A stretch of 43,781 bases of DNA from positions 1 through 43,781 of the forward strand of contig JBFWQM010000013.1 in the NCBI GenBank assembly GCA_050249455.1, read 5' to 3'. Position numbers and translations under genes: made by a program. This stretch comes from JBFWQM01 sp050249455 (lineage in GTDB: Bacteria; Pseudomonadota; Alphaproteobacteria; MPNO01; VGEU01). Positions 1 to 7,895 of this stretch are shown here, piece after piece. The stretch's first letter is position 1. Every line of letters starts with the position of its first letter. The notes beneath the pieces were generated by a model. It saw only the letters and a program-made list of their open reading frames with translations. It ran no database searches and had not been told where the DNA came from.

Positions 1-1228
1 AGTCCGCCGTCAGCTTCGCGCTCTCGGGGATGAACGGGCTCCACGCGTCGGCCTTGATCGGGCCCTTGGTCTGCCAGACGATCTCGAACTGGCCGTTGGG
101 CTGGATCTCGCCGATCAGCACCGGCTTCGACAAATGATGGTTGACGTTCATCACCGACTCGAAGCCGCCCGGCGCCTTGACCTTCTGGCCGTACATCGCC
201 TGGCGCACCGCATCGACGTTGGTGGTGCCGGCCTGCGCGACCGCCTGGGCCCACATCTTGAAGCCGATATAGGTGGCTTCCATCGGGTCGTTGGTGACGC
301 GCTTGTCGCTCTTGATGAACGTGTGCCACTGCTTGATGAAGGCGGCATTGACCGGCGCCTTCACCGACTGGAAGTAGTTCCACGCCGCAAGGTGGCCGAC
401 CAGGTTCTTGGTGTCGATGCCCGACAGCTCTTCCTCGCCGACCGAGAACGCGACCACCGGGATGTCGGAGGCCTTGATGCCGGCGTTGGCGAGCTCCTTG
501 TAGAACGGCACGTTGGCGTCGCCGTTGATGGTCGATACCACCGCGGTCTTCTTGCCGGCGCCGGCGAACTTCTTGATCTCGGCGACGATGGTCTGCCAGT
601 CGGCATGGCCGAACGGGGTGTAGTTGATCATGATGTCGGCGGGCGCGACGCCCTTCGACTTCAGGAACGCCTCAAGGATCTTGTTGGTGGTGCGCGGATA
701 GACGTAGTCGGTGCCCGCCAGCACCCAGCGCTTCACCTCGCCGCCGTCCTTCGACATCAGGTACTCGACCGCCGGGATCGCCTGCTGGTTCGGCGCGGCG
801 CCGGTGTAGAACACGTTGCGCGAGCTTTCCTCGCCCTCGTACTGCACGGGATAGAACAGGAGGCCGTTGAGCTCCTCAAACACCGGCAGCACCGACTTGC
901 GCGACACCGAGGTCCAGCAGCCGAACACGACGTCGACCTTTTCCTTGGAGATCAGTTCGCGCGCCTTTTCGGCGAACAGCGGCCAGTTCGACGCCGGGTC
1001 GACCACCACCGCCTCGACCTTCTTGCCGAGCAGGCCGCCCTTCTTGTTGATGTCGTCCACCATCATCAGGACCGTGTCCTTCAAGGTGGTCTCGCTGATC
1101 GCCATCGTGCCCGAAAGCGAATGCAGCACGCCGACCTTGATCGTCCCCTGGGCCAGCGCCGGCATCGCCGCCACCCCGATGGTGGCCGCGGCGCCGACCG
1201 CGGCGAGCCCCTTCGTCAGTTTCTTCAT
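1..1228 (-). CDS. urtA: Urea ABC transporter substrate-binding protein UrtA (3' end missing, off left edge)
   Basis: Periplasmic binding protein that delivers urea (or short-chain amides) to an UrtBCDE-type ABC importer. The translation starts MKKLTKGLAAVGAAATIG, a typical signal peptide ending in ALAQG, followed by a Leu/Ile/Val-binding fold. Stretches such as VGVLHSLSGTMAISE, FGCWTSVSRKSVLPVFE and LFYPVQYEGEESS are characteristic of UrtA and its amide-binding relatives (FmdD type). About 409 codons are present; the family is usually near 420-440 residues, so only a short C-terminal piece is missing. The ATG at 1228 is preferred over the in-frame ATG at 1234 because AGGGAG then lies at a proper distance. 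The rest of the transporter operon would lie to the left, outside the window. UrtA versus FmdD specificity cannot be settled without urtBCDE or formamidase genes. Confidence 0.9.
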   Translation of the reverse strand, partial: MKKLTKGLAAVGAAATIGVAAMPALAQGTIKVGVLHSLSGTMAISETTLKDTVLMMVDDINKKGGLLGKKVEAVVVDPASNWPLFAEKARELISKEKVDVVFGCWTSVSRKSVLPVFEELNGLLFYPVQYEGEESSRNVFYTGAAPNQQAIPAVEYLMSKDGGEVKRWVLAGTDYVYPRTTNKILEAFLKSKGVAPADIMINYTPFGHADWQTIVAEIKKFAGAGKKTAVVSTINGDANVPFYKELANAGIKASDIPVVAFSVGEEELSGIDTKNLVGHLAAWNYFQSVKAPVNAAFIKQWHTFIKSDKRVTNDPMEATYIGFKMWAQAVAQAGTTNVDAVRQAMYGQKVKAPGGFESVMNVNHHLSKPVLIGEIQPNGQFEIVWQTKGPIKADAWSPFIPESAKLTAD

Positions 1229-1247
1229 CGTCATCTCCCTCTCGACA

Positions 1248-1265
1248 CGTTGCTGCACTGCAACG
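1248..1265 (-). promoter_or_regulatory. Inverted repeat in the urtA leader
   Basis: CGTTGC and GCAACG face each other across six bases, about 20 bp upstream of the urtA start. It could be an operator half-site pair or a small leader hairpin. No function is recognised. Confidence 0.3.
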
Positions 1266-1333
1266 AGACGGAGACAGACGAAGCAAGAAACGGGCCAGCC
1301 GGGAACCATTGGTTAACCGTCACGCAAGCGCCT

Positions 1334-1350
1334 GATTCGATGCGCGAATC
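1334..1350. promoter_or_regulatory. Inverted repeat GATTCG-N5-CGAATC between urtA and rlpA
   Basis: A perfect 6-bp inverted repeat with a 5-bp spacer in the 306-bp divergent intergenic region. It is a possible operator. No sigma-54 promoter of the kind often seen before nitrogen-regulated urt operons was found here. Confidence 0.25.
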
Positions 1351-1396
1351 GGGCGGCTGCACCAGCGCCGGACGATGACAGGGCGACGGGCCTGTC

Positions 1397-1415
1397 TTGC
1401 CTAAGGTTTAGGCAA
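1397..1415. promoter_or_regulatory. 19-bp palindrome, likely operator, between urtA and rlpA
   Basis: TTGCCTAA and TTAGGCAA form a perfect 8-bp inverted repeat around a 3-bp spacer (GGT). It is AT-richer than its surroundings, lies 170 bp upstream of urtA and 120 bp upstream of rlpA, and has no T-run, so an operator is more likely than a terminator. The regulator is unknown. Confidence 0.45.
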
Positions 1416-1534
1416 AGCGGCAGCATTGAATGCACTCAGGACCGCGATTGCACAAACAATGCTCACTGGCGAGCGGGAACCAAGCCGCCCGCGCCGCGTT
1501 CGGGGGCGGACAATCGACGCGAAGGGGCCGCCAC

Positions 1535-2014
1535 ATGCGCAACGCTGAGACGAAGTTCCGGCCGCTCCATGCGGGGGGGCTTGCCGCGGCCGTGGCGCTG
1601 GCGGCGCTGGCGGCCGGCTGCATGGCGCCACCGGAGCCGGTGCAGCCGGTGGCGCTGGCCGTGCCGGCGCCCCCGCCGGAGCCGCCCAAGCCGAAGGGCC
1701 AGGTCGGCACCGCGTCGTGGTACGGCCCCGGCTTCACCGGCAAGAAGACCGCCAACGGCGAGATCTTCGACGACGCCCAGATGACCGCCGCCCACAAGAC
1801 GCTGCCGTTCGACACCGACGTGAAGGTGACGAACCTCGAGACGGGCAAGTCGGTGCGGGTGCGCATCAACGACCGCGGGCCGCACGTGAAGGGCCGCCTG
1901 ATCGACCTGTCGCGCAAGGCCGCCGAGGCGCTGGACATCACGGACGACGGCGTCGCGCGGGTGCGGGTGGAGGAAGTCGGCGCGTCCGGCCGGGTCGCCG
2001 CGAACGAACCGTAA
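1535..2014 (+). CDS. rlpA: RlpA-family septal ring lytic transglycosylase-like lipoprotein
   Basis: 159-residue lipoprotein with a double-psi beta-barrel domain. The N-terminus has a hydrophobic segment ending in a lipobox (LAAGC, Cys about residue 29), then a Pro/Ala linker, then the RlpA core: VGTASWYGPGFTGKKTANGE, MTAAHKTLPFDT and VRINDRGPHVKGRLIDLSR. The family trims peptidoglycan glycan strands lacking peptide stems at the septum; members without the C-terminal SPOR domain, like this one, are common. The ATG at 1535 is chosen because it gives a clean lipoprotein signal and is preceded by GAAGGGG; an in-frame ATG at 1430 would add an unrelated leader. It is transcribed away from urtA and appears to be a single gene. 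Confidence 0.88.
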   Translation: MRNAETKFRPLHAGGLAAAVALAALAAGCMAPPEPVQPVALAVPAPPPEPPKPKGQVGTASWYGPGFTGKKTANGEIFDDAQMTAAHKTLPFDTDVKVTNLETGKSVRVRINDRGPHVKGRLIDLSRKAAEALDITDDGVARVRVEEVGASGRVAANEP

Positions 2015-2070
2015 AGGCGCCCGGGAACGGCGTCGGCCGGCCAGCCTATCGCCCTACCCGGCCTTACGCC

Positions 2071-2244
2071 CTAATGGGCGATGCTGGTCTTCGCCGAGAC
2101 CGACTGGAAGGCCGTCCGCAGCGACGAGCCCATCTGGTCGAGCGCGGCGACCGCGGCGACCGAGATCAGCGCCGCCACCAGCCCGTATTCGATGGCCGTG
2201 GCGCCGGATTCGTCTTCAATCAGCAGCTTGAGCGTCCTGAACAT
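2071..2244 (-). CDS. Flp family type IVb pilin
   Basis: 57-residue pilin subunit. It starts MFRTLKLLIEDESGATAIEY, carrying the Flp signature in which prepilin peptidase cleaves after Gly (ESG|ATAIEYGL), followed by one hydrophobic helix (LVAALISVAAVAAL) and a short polar tail. The start at 2244 follows a good AGGTGGAG site; further upstream in-frame codons add a sequence unlike any pilin leader. In the known Tad system, Flp is assembled by CpaF/TadA, TadBC and RcpA. None of those genes is in the window, so this is a stand-alone pilin gene convergent with rlpA. Confidence 0.85.
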   Translation of the reverse strand: MFRTLKLLIEDESGATAIEYGLVAALISVAAVAALDQMGSSLRTAFQSVSAKTSIAH

Positions 2245-2389
2245 GCTCCACCTGCAATCCCGCATGAAGAACTCGGGAGGCCGACTGCTACCATGGCGGC
2301 AGTAATGGCGCAATGACTATCGTTTTGCGCTTTTCGAATACTTATCCAAAATGCGCGTCGAATTCCAGGCTATGCCGTCTTGGCCGCCG

Positions 2390-4720
2390 CTACCCCCGCC
2401 CCGGCAGCTTGAACAGCCACGGGTCGCCCTGCCAGTTCTGCCAGCCGAGGAAGGCGTCGATCTCCTCGATCCACACCCAGCGGCCATAGACGCCGCCGGA
2501 GGTGAGCTTCAACTCGTCCGGCGCGGGCTGGCCGGCGCGCGGCGAGACCTTGGTGACGCGGAAGTCCCACGGCCCGTCCTTGCCGCGGCCGTGCGGGCGG
2601 ATCAGGTAGACGTCGGCCCCGCCGTTCCACGCCGCGATCGAGCCGGTCGGCGCGTGGTAGGCGTAGCCGTAGCGGTTCCACGCCGGCAGGCTGGTGCGGG
2701 CGGTGCCGTCGGCGTTCCAGTAGCGGCAGATCTCGCTGCCCGGCAGGTCGCCCGGCTGGCGCAGATCGCGCTTGGAGAGGTCCCACACCAGGCAGCGGCT
2801 GCCGTCCTTGCTGTCCTCGAACGGCACGACGAACAGCTTCTCGCGCGGCAGCCAGGCGCCGGCGACGTCCCACTGCGACCAGTTCTGGCCGCGGGTGCGC
2901 GACACCACCTTGCCGGTCCTCGGGTCGGTGACGACCAGGCTCTGGTGCGCCGACGCCAGGATCAGCCCGGTCGCCGGGTCGATGTCGGAGGCGACCCATC
3001 CGCCGGCCCCCTTCTCCATCGGCCGCCACTTGCGCTCGTTGATCAGGAACAGGTCGGCGCGGTCGGTGCCGCCGCCGCTTTCGGAGAACGGCGCGCCGCC
3101 TAGCTGCGCCACCGCGTGCAGCGACGGCACGTAGACCAGGCCGTCATAGGTGTGCGCCGACGGCGGGGTGCCGTCGGTGGTGCGCGCCGGGCCGGGTGCA
3201 TAGCTGCCGGGCACGTAGGGGCTGGGGTCGGTCAGCCGCTCGAACATCAGTTTCTCGAGGTTGAGCCGGTAGACCTCGTTGCCGCCGTAGTCGCTGTGGC
3301 CGCCGCCGATGACGTAGAGCGCGCGCCGGCCGTACGCCGCGCCGCCCCAGGCGATCACCACCTTCGACGGGCTTCCGGCCCAGCCGGGATGGCCGGCGGC
3401 CGGCGGCCAGGCGTCGCGGAACGCGTTCTTCATCGGTATCTTGGCCCAGCCCGACAGGCCGCGCGCGATGTCGGCGAGCGGCCAGTTGCCGGCCGGCGGC
3501 GGGTCCGGCTGCACCGGCAGCCGGGGCTGCGCCGCGGCCGCGGGCGCCGGCGGCGCGGCCGCGGCCTGGGCCGCGCGGGCGGGCGGCGGCGGGGGCGGGG
3601 TCTGCGCCGCCGGTGCCGGCGCGGGCGCCGGGGCGGCAGCGGGTGGCGGCGGCGCGGCCTGGGCGCGCGGCGGCGCGGGCGGCGCCAGGGTCTCGGCCGG
3701 CGCGGTCGCCCGCTCCGGGGTTGGCGCGTTGCACGGGCCGGGGTCGGTCAGGAAGCAGCGGTTGGCCTGCTGCACGCCGTTCTTGCGCCAGTCGATCAGG
3801 CGGATCGGCCCGAAGGCGATGTTGTCGAACGGGCCGTCGAAGTCGCAGCCGCGGCATTCCACCACCGCGCCGGTGGTGGTGTAGTTGCGGATCGCGATCG
3901 CCTTCGGCGTGGTGGAGACGAAGCGGGTGCGCCGGATGATCAGGTCGCCCGGGTTCCAGCCGCCTTCGGCGCCCCAGGCGACGATGGTGGTGTTGTCGTT
4001 GTCGCGGCCCTTGCGCAGCACGCTGTCCTCGATCACCGCCGGGCCGGCATGCGGCATGTCGACGGCGAAGGATTCGCGGCCGCCGCCGGCCTCGATCTTT
4101 CGAATAACGTTGGACCGCGCGCGCGTCTTCACGTCGTGGCCGATTTTCGTCCCGGTGAACTTCGCGGTATCGAGCACGAAGGCGTCCGACGGGCCGACAT
4201 AGATCGCATGCGTCGAGCCGTCGCCGCCGCCATTGTCGATGAAGACGACGTTGTCGAACGCGATGCGCCCGCCGCCGCCGCCGAGGAAGCCGTTCTCGCT
4301 GCCCGCGACGGTGACGTGGGACATGCGGACCGAGGCCGAGTTCTGCTGGCGGATCGGCGCGCCGTTGCCGTCGGGCACCTTGACCGCCTCGAACCGCATC
4401 CGCTCGACCGCGAGCTCGGCATCGGTGACGATCACCGCCTTGCCCTCGATCGCGCCGCCGCGGCAGACCGTGGCCGGCCCGCCGTCGCGCCCGTCGCCGG
4501 CGCCGACGACGGTCAGGCGCTTCCTGACATGGGCCGCGCAGGCCGCGCCGAGCTGGCCCGCCGCGACCGTCACGCGCCCGCCGTCGGGCGCGGCGTCGTG
4601 CGCCGCCTGCAGGGTGGGATAGCCCTGCCCGCCGACCGAGAACGCCGCCGGCCGGTCCTGCGCCGCCGCAGCGGCGGTCAGCGCCATTGCGGCAAGGCCG
4701 CCCCACAGCAACCGTCGCAT
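2390..4720 (-). CDS. Secreted two-domain protein: beta-helix-like half plus propeller-like half
   Basis: 776 residues, start supported by AGGAG seven bases upstream. Residues 1-20 form a signal peptide (MRRLLWGGLAAMALTAAAAA). Residues about 30-330 begin with a YPTLQAAHDAAPDGGRVTVAAG segment typical of right-handed beta-helix (pectate-lyase-like) proteins and continue with repeated short strands (VRMSHVTVAG, GRIAFDNVVFIDNGG, LIIRRTRFVST). About 331-410 is a Pro/Ala-rich linker. Residues 411-776 look like a beta-propeller or kelch-like domain (ALYVIGGGHSDYGGNEVYRL, HTYDGLVYVPSLHAVAQLGG, RYGYAYHAPTGSIAAWNGG). Catalytic residues cannot be assigned; binding or processing of an extracellular polymer is an inference. 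No neighbour shares an operon. I do not recognise a named family for the whole architecture. Confidence 0.72.
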   Translation of the reverse strand: MRRLLWGGLAAMALTAAAAAQDRPAAFSVGGQGYPTLQAAHDAAPDGGRVTVAAGQLGAACAAHVRKRLTVVGAGDGRDGGPATVCRGGAIEGKAVIVTDAELAVERMRFEAVKVPDGNGAPIRQQNSASVRMSHVTVAGSENGFLGGGGGRIAFDNVVFIDNGGGDGSTHAIYVGPSDAFVLDTAKFTGTKIGHDVKTRARSNVIRKIEAGGGRESFAVDMPHAGPAVIEDSVLRKGRDNDNTTIVAWGAEGGWNPGDLIIRRTRFVSTTPKAIAIRNYTTTGAVVECRGCDFDGPFDNIAFGPIRLIDWRKNGVQQANRCFLTDPGPCNAPTPERATAPAETLAPPAPPRAQAAPPPPAAAPAPAPAPAAQTPPPPPPARAAQAAAAPPAPAAAAQPRLPVQPDPPPAGNWPLADIARGLSGWAKIPMKNAFRDAWPPAAGHPGWAGSPSKVVIAWGGAAYGRRALYVIGGGHSDYGGNEVYRLNLEKLMFERLTDPSPYVPGSYAPGPARTTDGTPPSAHTYDGLVYVPSLHAVAQLGGAPFSESGGGTDRADLFLINERKWRPMEKGAGGWVASDIDPATGLILASAHQSLVVTDPRTGKVVSRTRGQNWSQWDVAGAWLPREKLFVVPFEDSKDGSRCLVWDLSKRDLRQPGDLPGSEICRYWNADGTARTSLPAWNRYGYAYHAPTGSIAAWNGGADVYLIRPHGRGKDGPWDFRVTKVSPRAGQPAPDELKLTSGGVYGRWVWIEEIDAFLGWQNWQGDPWLFKLPGRG

Positions 4721-4827
4721 CGCCGGCTCCTTTCGCTGATCACGCGCCGGGAGACATTGCGCGGCGACCCGGCAAGCCGCCGATCTTGCGTCGGTTCGAC
4801 CCAGACGATTGATTATTTTGGGGGAAA

Positions 4828-4902
4828 TGGTGGGCGCGGCAAGGATTGAACTTGCGACCCCTACGATGTCAACGTAGTGCTCTCCCGCTGAGCTACGCGC
4901 CC
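4828..4902 (-). tRNA. tRNA-Val (anticodon GAC)
   Basis: 75 nt with an encoded CCA end (4828-4830). The acceptor stem GGGCGCG pairs with CGCGCCC, the D-arm contains TAGCTCAGCGGGAGAGC, the anticodon stem is CTACG/CGTAG with loop TTGACAT giving anticodon GAC, and the T-loop is GTTCAATCC. It reads GUC (and GUU) valine codons. It lies between the fusion-protein gene and cpdR, on the same strand. Confidence 0.96.
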
Positions 4903-4919
4903 CACCGAGGTCGGGTGAC

Positions 4920-4949
4920 GTTCTACCGTCGCAGGCGTCGGGAACGCAA
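4920..4949 (-). promoter_or_regulatory. Putative promoter of tRNA-Val
   Basis: On the reverse strand TTGCGT and TAGAAC are separated by 18 bases and end about 18 bases before the tRNA. The match to sigma-70 hexamers is partial. The site reaches to within six bases of the cpdR stop codon. Confidence 0.35.
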
Positions 4950-4954
4950 GGGGT

Positions 4955-5317
4955 TCACGCCGCCAGGATCTTGTCGATCTGGGTGACCAGGTCGCGCAGG
5001 TGGAACGGCTTGGACAGGATCTTGGCGTCGCGTCCGAGGCCGCTCTTGCGCGCCGACAGCGCCACCGCCGCGAACCCGGTGATGAACAAGACCTTGAGCT
5101 GGGGCAGCCGGGCGCCGGCCCGCTGGGCCAGCTCGATGCCGTCGAGGCCGGGCATCACGATGTCGGCCAGCAGCAGGTCGAACTCGTCGAGCTCCATCGC
5201 CGCCAGGGCGTCGATGCCGTCGCCGCAGTCGATCACCAGGTGGCCGGCCCGCCGCAGCGCGTTCGCCAGGAACACGCGCAGCGACTCGTCGTCTTCGGCA
5301 AGGAGGATTCTGGCCAT
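4955..5317 (-). CDS. cpdR: CpdR-type single-domain response regulator
   Basis: 120-residue stand-alone receiver domain. Phospho-acceptor Asp52 lies in LLLADIVMPGLDGIELAQ, with acidic Glu8/Asp9/Asp10, Thr80 (FITGFAAVAL) and Lys103 (LSKPFHL). The FITGFAAVAL and SKPFHLRDLV stretches are diagnostic of CpdR. In Caulobacter, unphosphorylated CpdR binds ClpXP and primes proteolysis of cell-cycle proteins; phosphorylation through CckA-ChpT turns this off. The protein ends in Leu-Ala-Ala, like CpdR proteins that are themselves ClpXP substrates. The divergent neighbour is an N-formylglutamate amidohydrolase gene, as is also seen beside cpdR in rhizobia. The start is preceded by a modest AGG site. Confidence 0.9.
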   Translation of the reverse strand: MARILLAEDDESLRVFLANALRRAGHLVIDCGDGIDALAAMELDEFDLLLADIVMPGLDGIELAQRAGARLPQLKVLFITGFAAVALSARKSGLGRDAKILSKPFHLRDLVTQIDKILAA

Positions 5318-5468
5318 CGATCAACCTGCAAGGGGCAAGGGCGCGCCCCGCCACGGAACCGGCCGGCATTCTGTCGGCCGCGCTTTGCCAAAGGGTAAAC
5401 GTCGCCGACCGATCCGGGTCGCTTCCCGGGCCGCGCCCCAGGTGACAGCGGGCCCGGTTTTGGGATAA

Positions 5469-6368
5469 ATGACAGTCATGCGGACAGTGCGCGAGAACCA
5501 AATTGCCGGCGCGGATGCTTATGACATCGCGGCGCCGGCCACAGCCTCCGTCCCGTTCGTGTTCGCCTCGCCCCACAGCGGGACCAACTACCCCCCCGCC
5601 TTCGTCCGCGCCTCGAACCTGGACCCCCTGGCCCTGCGCCGGTCGGAGGACAGCTTCGTGGACGAGCTGTTCGCGGCCACCCCGGCCCACGGGGCGCCGC
5701 TGATCCGCGCCCTGTTCCCGCGCGCCTACATCGACCCCAACCGCGAGCCGTTCGAGCTGGACCCGGCGATGTTCGCCGACGAACTGCCGGCCTACGCCAA
5801 CACCCAGTCCAGCCGGGTCGCCGCCGGGCTCGGCACCATCGCCAAGGTGGTGTCGAACGGCCAGGAGATCTATGGCCAGAAGCTGCGCTTCGCCGAGGCG
5901 GCCGACCGCATCAACCGCTTCTACCGGCCCTACCACAAGGCGCTGCAGGGCCTGCTGGACGACGCGATGGCGCGGTTCAGCACCTATGTCCTGGTCGATT
6001 GCCACTCGATGCCGTCGATCGGCGGGCCGATGGACCCCGACGCCGGGCGCGGCCGCGCCGACATGATCCTGGGCGACTGCTTCGGCACGGCCTGCTCGCC
6101 GGTGGTCACCGACGCGGCGGAGCGCGCGCTGCGCGCGGAGGGCTTCCGCGTCATCCGCAACAAGCCTTTCGCCGGCGGCTTCACCACCCGCAACTACGGC
6201 CGGCCGGGCGAGCACCGCCACGCGCTGCAGATCGAGATCAACCGCGCGCTCTACATGGACGAGCGGCGGATCGAGCGCGCGTCGGGCTTCGCCGAGCTGG
6301 CCGAACGGCTGGGCCGGCTGGTCGCCGCCCTGACGGCGCTGACGCCGGCCGACCTGCGCAGCCGATGA
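5469..6368 (+). CDS. N-formylglutamate amidohydrolase family protein
   Basis: 299 residues, zinc-dependent hydrolase family typified by HutG, which releases formate and glutamate from N-formylglutamate in histidine degradation. Visible motifs: FASPHSGTNYPP near residue 34, FPRAYIDPNREPFELDPAMF, YVLVDCHSMPS (metal-binding Asp/His) and HRHALQIEINRALYMDE. No other hut gene is nearby, so the real substrate may be another N-formyl or N-acyl amino acid. An alternative Met lies three codons in; neither start has a strong ribosome site. The stop overlaps the next start (ATGA), so it is cotranscribed and translationally coupled with the acetyltransferase. Confidence 0.86.
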   Translation: MTVMRTVRENQIAGADAYDIAAPATASVPFVFASPHSGTNYPPAFVRASNLDPLALRRSEDSFVDELFAATPAHGAPLIRALFPRAYIDPNREPFELDPAMFADELPAYANTQSSRVAAGLGTIAKVVSNGQEIYGQKLRFAEAADRINRFYRPYHKALQGLLDDAMARFSTYVLVDCHSMPSIGGPMDPDAGRGRADMILGDCFGTACSPVVTDAAERALRAEGFRVIRNKPFAGGFTTRNYGRPGEHRHALQIEINRALYMDERRIERASGFAELAERLGRLVAALTALTPADLRSR

Positions 6369-6925
6369 GCCAGAACACCCCCGACAGCGCGGCGCCGGTG
6401 ATCCGCCCGGCGACCCGCGCCGACGTCCCAGCGATCACCCGCATCTATGCGCCGCATGTGCTGACCAGCCTCGCCACCTTCGAGGAGGTGCCGCCCGACG
6501 CGACGGAAATGGCGCGGCGCATGGACGACGTGCTGGCGCGCGGCCTGCCCTATTTGGTCGCCGAGGTCGGCGGCGAGGTGCTGGGCTATGCCTATGCCGC
6601 GCCGTACCGGGTACGCTCGGCCTACCGCTATTCGGTCGAGGATTCGATCTACGTCGCCGCCGACGCGCTGTGGCGCGGCATCGGCACGGCGCTGCTGGGC
6701 GAACTGATCGCGCGCTGCACGGCGCTCGGCTACCGCCAGATGATCGCGGTGATCGGCGATTCCGCCAACGAGCCGTCGATCGGGCTGCACGCGCGCGCCG
6801 GCTTCATGCCGGCCGGGACCATGCGCGCCATCGGCTTCAAGTTCGGCCGCTGGGTGGACAGCGTGATGATGGTCCGCCCGCTCGGCGACGGCGACCGCAG
6901 CCCGCCGCCCGACAAGCCGGCTTAA
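6365..6925 (+). CDS. GNAT N-acetyltransferase, phosphinothricin acetyltransferase-like
   Basis: 186 residues. The start of the domain (IRPATRADVPAITRIYAPHV) followed by TSLATFEEVPP, the acetyl-CoA-binding loop LWRGIGTALLGELI, and YRQMIAVIGDSANEPSIGLHARAGF are typical of the Pat/Bar and MddA branch of GNAT enzymes, which acetylate phosphinothricin, methionine sulfoximine or methionine sulfone. The natural substrate here is probably an amino-acid analogue rather than a herbicide. The ATG overlaps the previous gene's TGA, so expression should be coupled to the N-formylglutamate amidohydrolase. The C-terminus ends in a short charged Pro tail. Confidence 0.87.
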   Translation: MSQNTPDSAAPVIRPATRADVPAITRIYAPHVLTSLATFEEVPPDATEMARRMDDVLARGLPYLVAEVGGEVLGYAYAAPYRVRSAYRYSVEDSIYVAADALWRGIGTALLGELIARCTALGYRQMIAVIGDSANEPSIGLHARAGFMPAGTMRAIGFKFGRWVDSVMMVRPLGDGDRSPPPDKPA

Positions 6926-7022
6926 CCTTCCGTTCACCCTGTTCGTTGGGGGGCCGGTCATCGTCTGGCCCCACCCTTGCATCGTCACGGGTCGCGCAAT
7001 GCCACCCGGAGGATCGCCAAGG

Positions 7023-7820
7023 ATGCGACGGACCGCCCTGACCGCCCTTCTGCTGACCATCGCCTGCGCGCTGCCCGCCGCGGCGCGCACGGTGCAGGTG
7101 CCGGTTGACGAGGTTTGCGCCTATGTCACCGGGCTGGTCGAGCGCCAAAGCGGCGTCCCGTCGCGCCTGCTGCACGCGGTGTCGCTGATCGAGACCGGGC
7201 GCTACGACAAGGAGAGCAAGGCAACCTCTGCCTGGCCGTGGACCATCAATGCCGAGGGCAGCGGGCAATATTTTCCCACCAAGGAGGAAGCCGTCGCCGC
7301 GGTCCGCAAGCTGCAGGCGCGCGGGGTGAAGAGCATCGACGTCGGCTGCATGCAGGTGAACCTGATGCACCACCCGAACGCCTTCCCGACCCTGGAGGCC
7401 GCATTCGACCCGGTCGCCAACGTCCGCTACGCCGCCGCGTTCCTGACCGACCTGCGCGAGACCACCCAGTCATGGGAGCAGGCGGTGGCGCACTACCATT
7501 CCGCCACCCCGTCGCGCGGCGGCCCCTATCGCGACCGCGTGCTGGCCAGGTGGGAGAAGGAGCGCGGCAAGCCGATCCCCGTCGCCGTCGCGGTGGCGCC
7601 GGCGCGCAACGCCACGCCGAGCTTCGCCGCCGCCACGCCGGCCCGCTACGCCGCGACCGCCCCGGCGGCCAACGCCCTGCGTCCGCGGCCGCTGGCGCAG
7701 AGCGATTTCGCGCCGCTGCCGGCGCGGCGCATCCCGGTCGCCGGCAAGCCGGTGCCGCCCGCCAACGTCTACGCCTACACCTCCGCCCTGGTCCGCCCGC
7801 AGGCCTGGCGCGTGCCCTGA
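7023..7820 (+). CDS. Lytic transglycosylase (SLT domain), exported
   Basis: 265 residues. A signal peptide (MRRTALTALLLTIACALPAAA) is followed by an SLT-type goose-lysozyme-like domain: SRLLHAVSLIETGRYD carries the probable catalytic Glu, then WPWTINAEGSGQYF, SIDVGCMQVNLMHHPNAF and AVAHYHSATPSRGGPYRDRV. These cleave peptidoglycan glycan strands to 1,6-anhydro-MurNAc. The last 80 residues are low-complexity Ala/Pro/Arg. The ATG at 7023 is preferred to 6999 because it gives an uninterrupted signal peptide and has GGAGGA about ten bases upstream. It appears to be a single gene; relatives in some bacteria sit in secretion or flagellar loci, which is not the case here. Confidence 0.86.
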   Translation: MRRTALTALLLTIACALPAAARTVQVPVDEVCAYVTGLVERQSGVPSRLLHAVSLIETGRYDKESKATSAWPWTINAEGSGQYFPTKEEAVAAVRKLQARGVKSIDVGCMQVNLMHHPNAFPTLEAAFDPVANVRYAAAFLTDLRETTQSWEQAVAHYHSATPSRGGPYRDRVLARWEKERGKPIPVAVAVAPARNATPSFAAATPARYAATAPAANALRPRPLAQSDFAPLPARRIPVAGKPVPPANVYAYTSALVRPQAWRVP

Positions 7821-7895
7821 AGCATCGGGCGCGCTTGACCGGCGCGGCGTCCCCATGCGAGTCCCGATGCTCAACGAGGCGGGGGGTGGACGAGG

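Noticed and set aside
1229..1430. Sigma-54 promoter sought before urtA
   Set aside because: No GG-N10-GC element with adequate flanks was found on the reverse strand.
3500..3720. Low-complexity GC tract that might be a repeat array
   Set aside because: It codes the Pro/Ala linker of the fusion protein; it shows no regular repeat unit or CRISPR-like spacing.
3116..4849. Forward open frame opposite the beta-helix/propeller gene
   Set aside because: Composition is a GC artefact, and it would run into the tRNA-Val region. The reverse frame has a signal peptide and a ribosome site.
4828..4902. tRNA-Val as an integration site for a mobile element
   Set aside because: No integrase gene and no direct repeat of the tRNA end were seen in the window.
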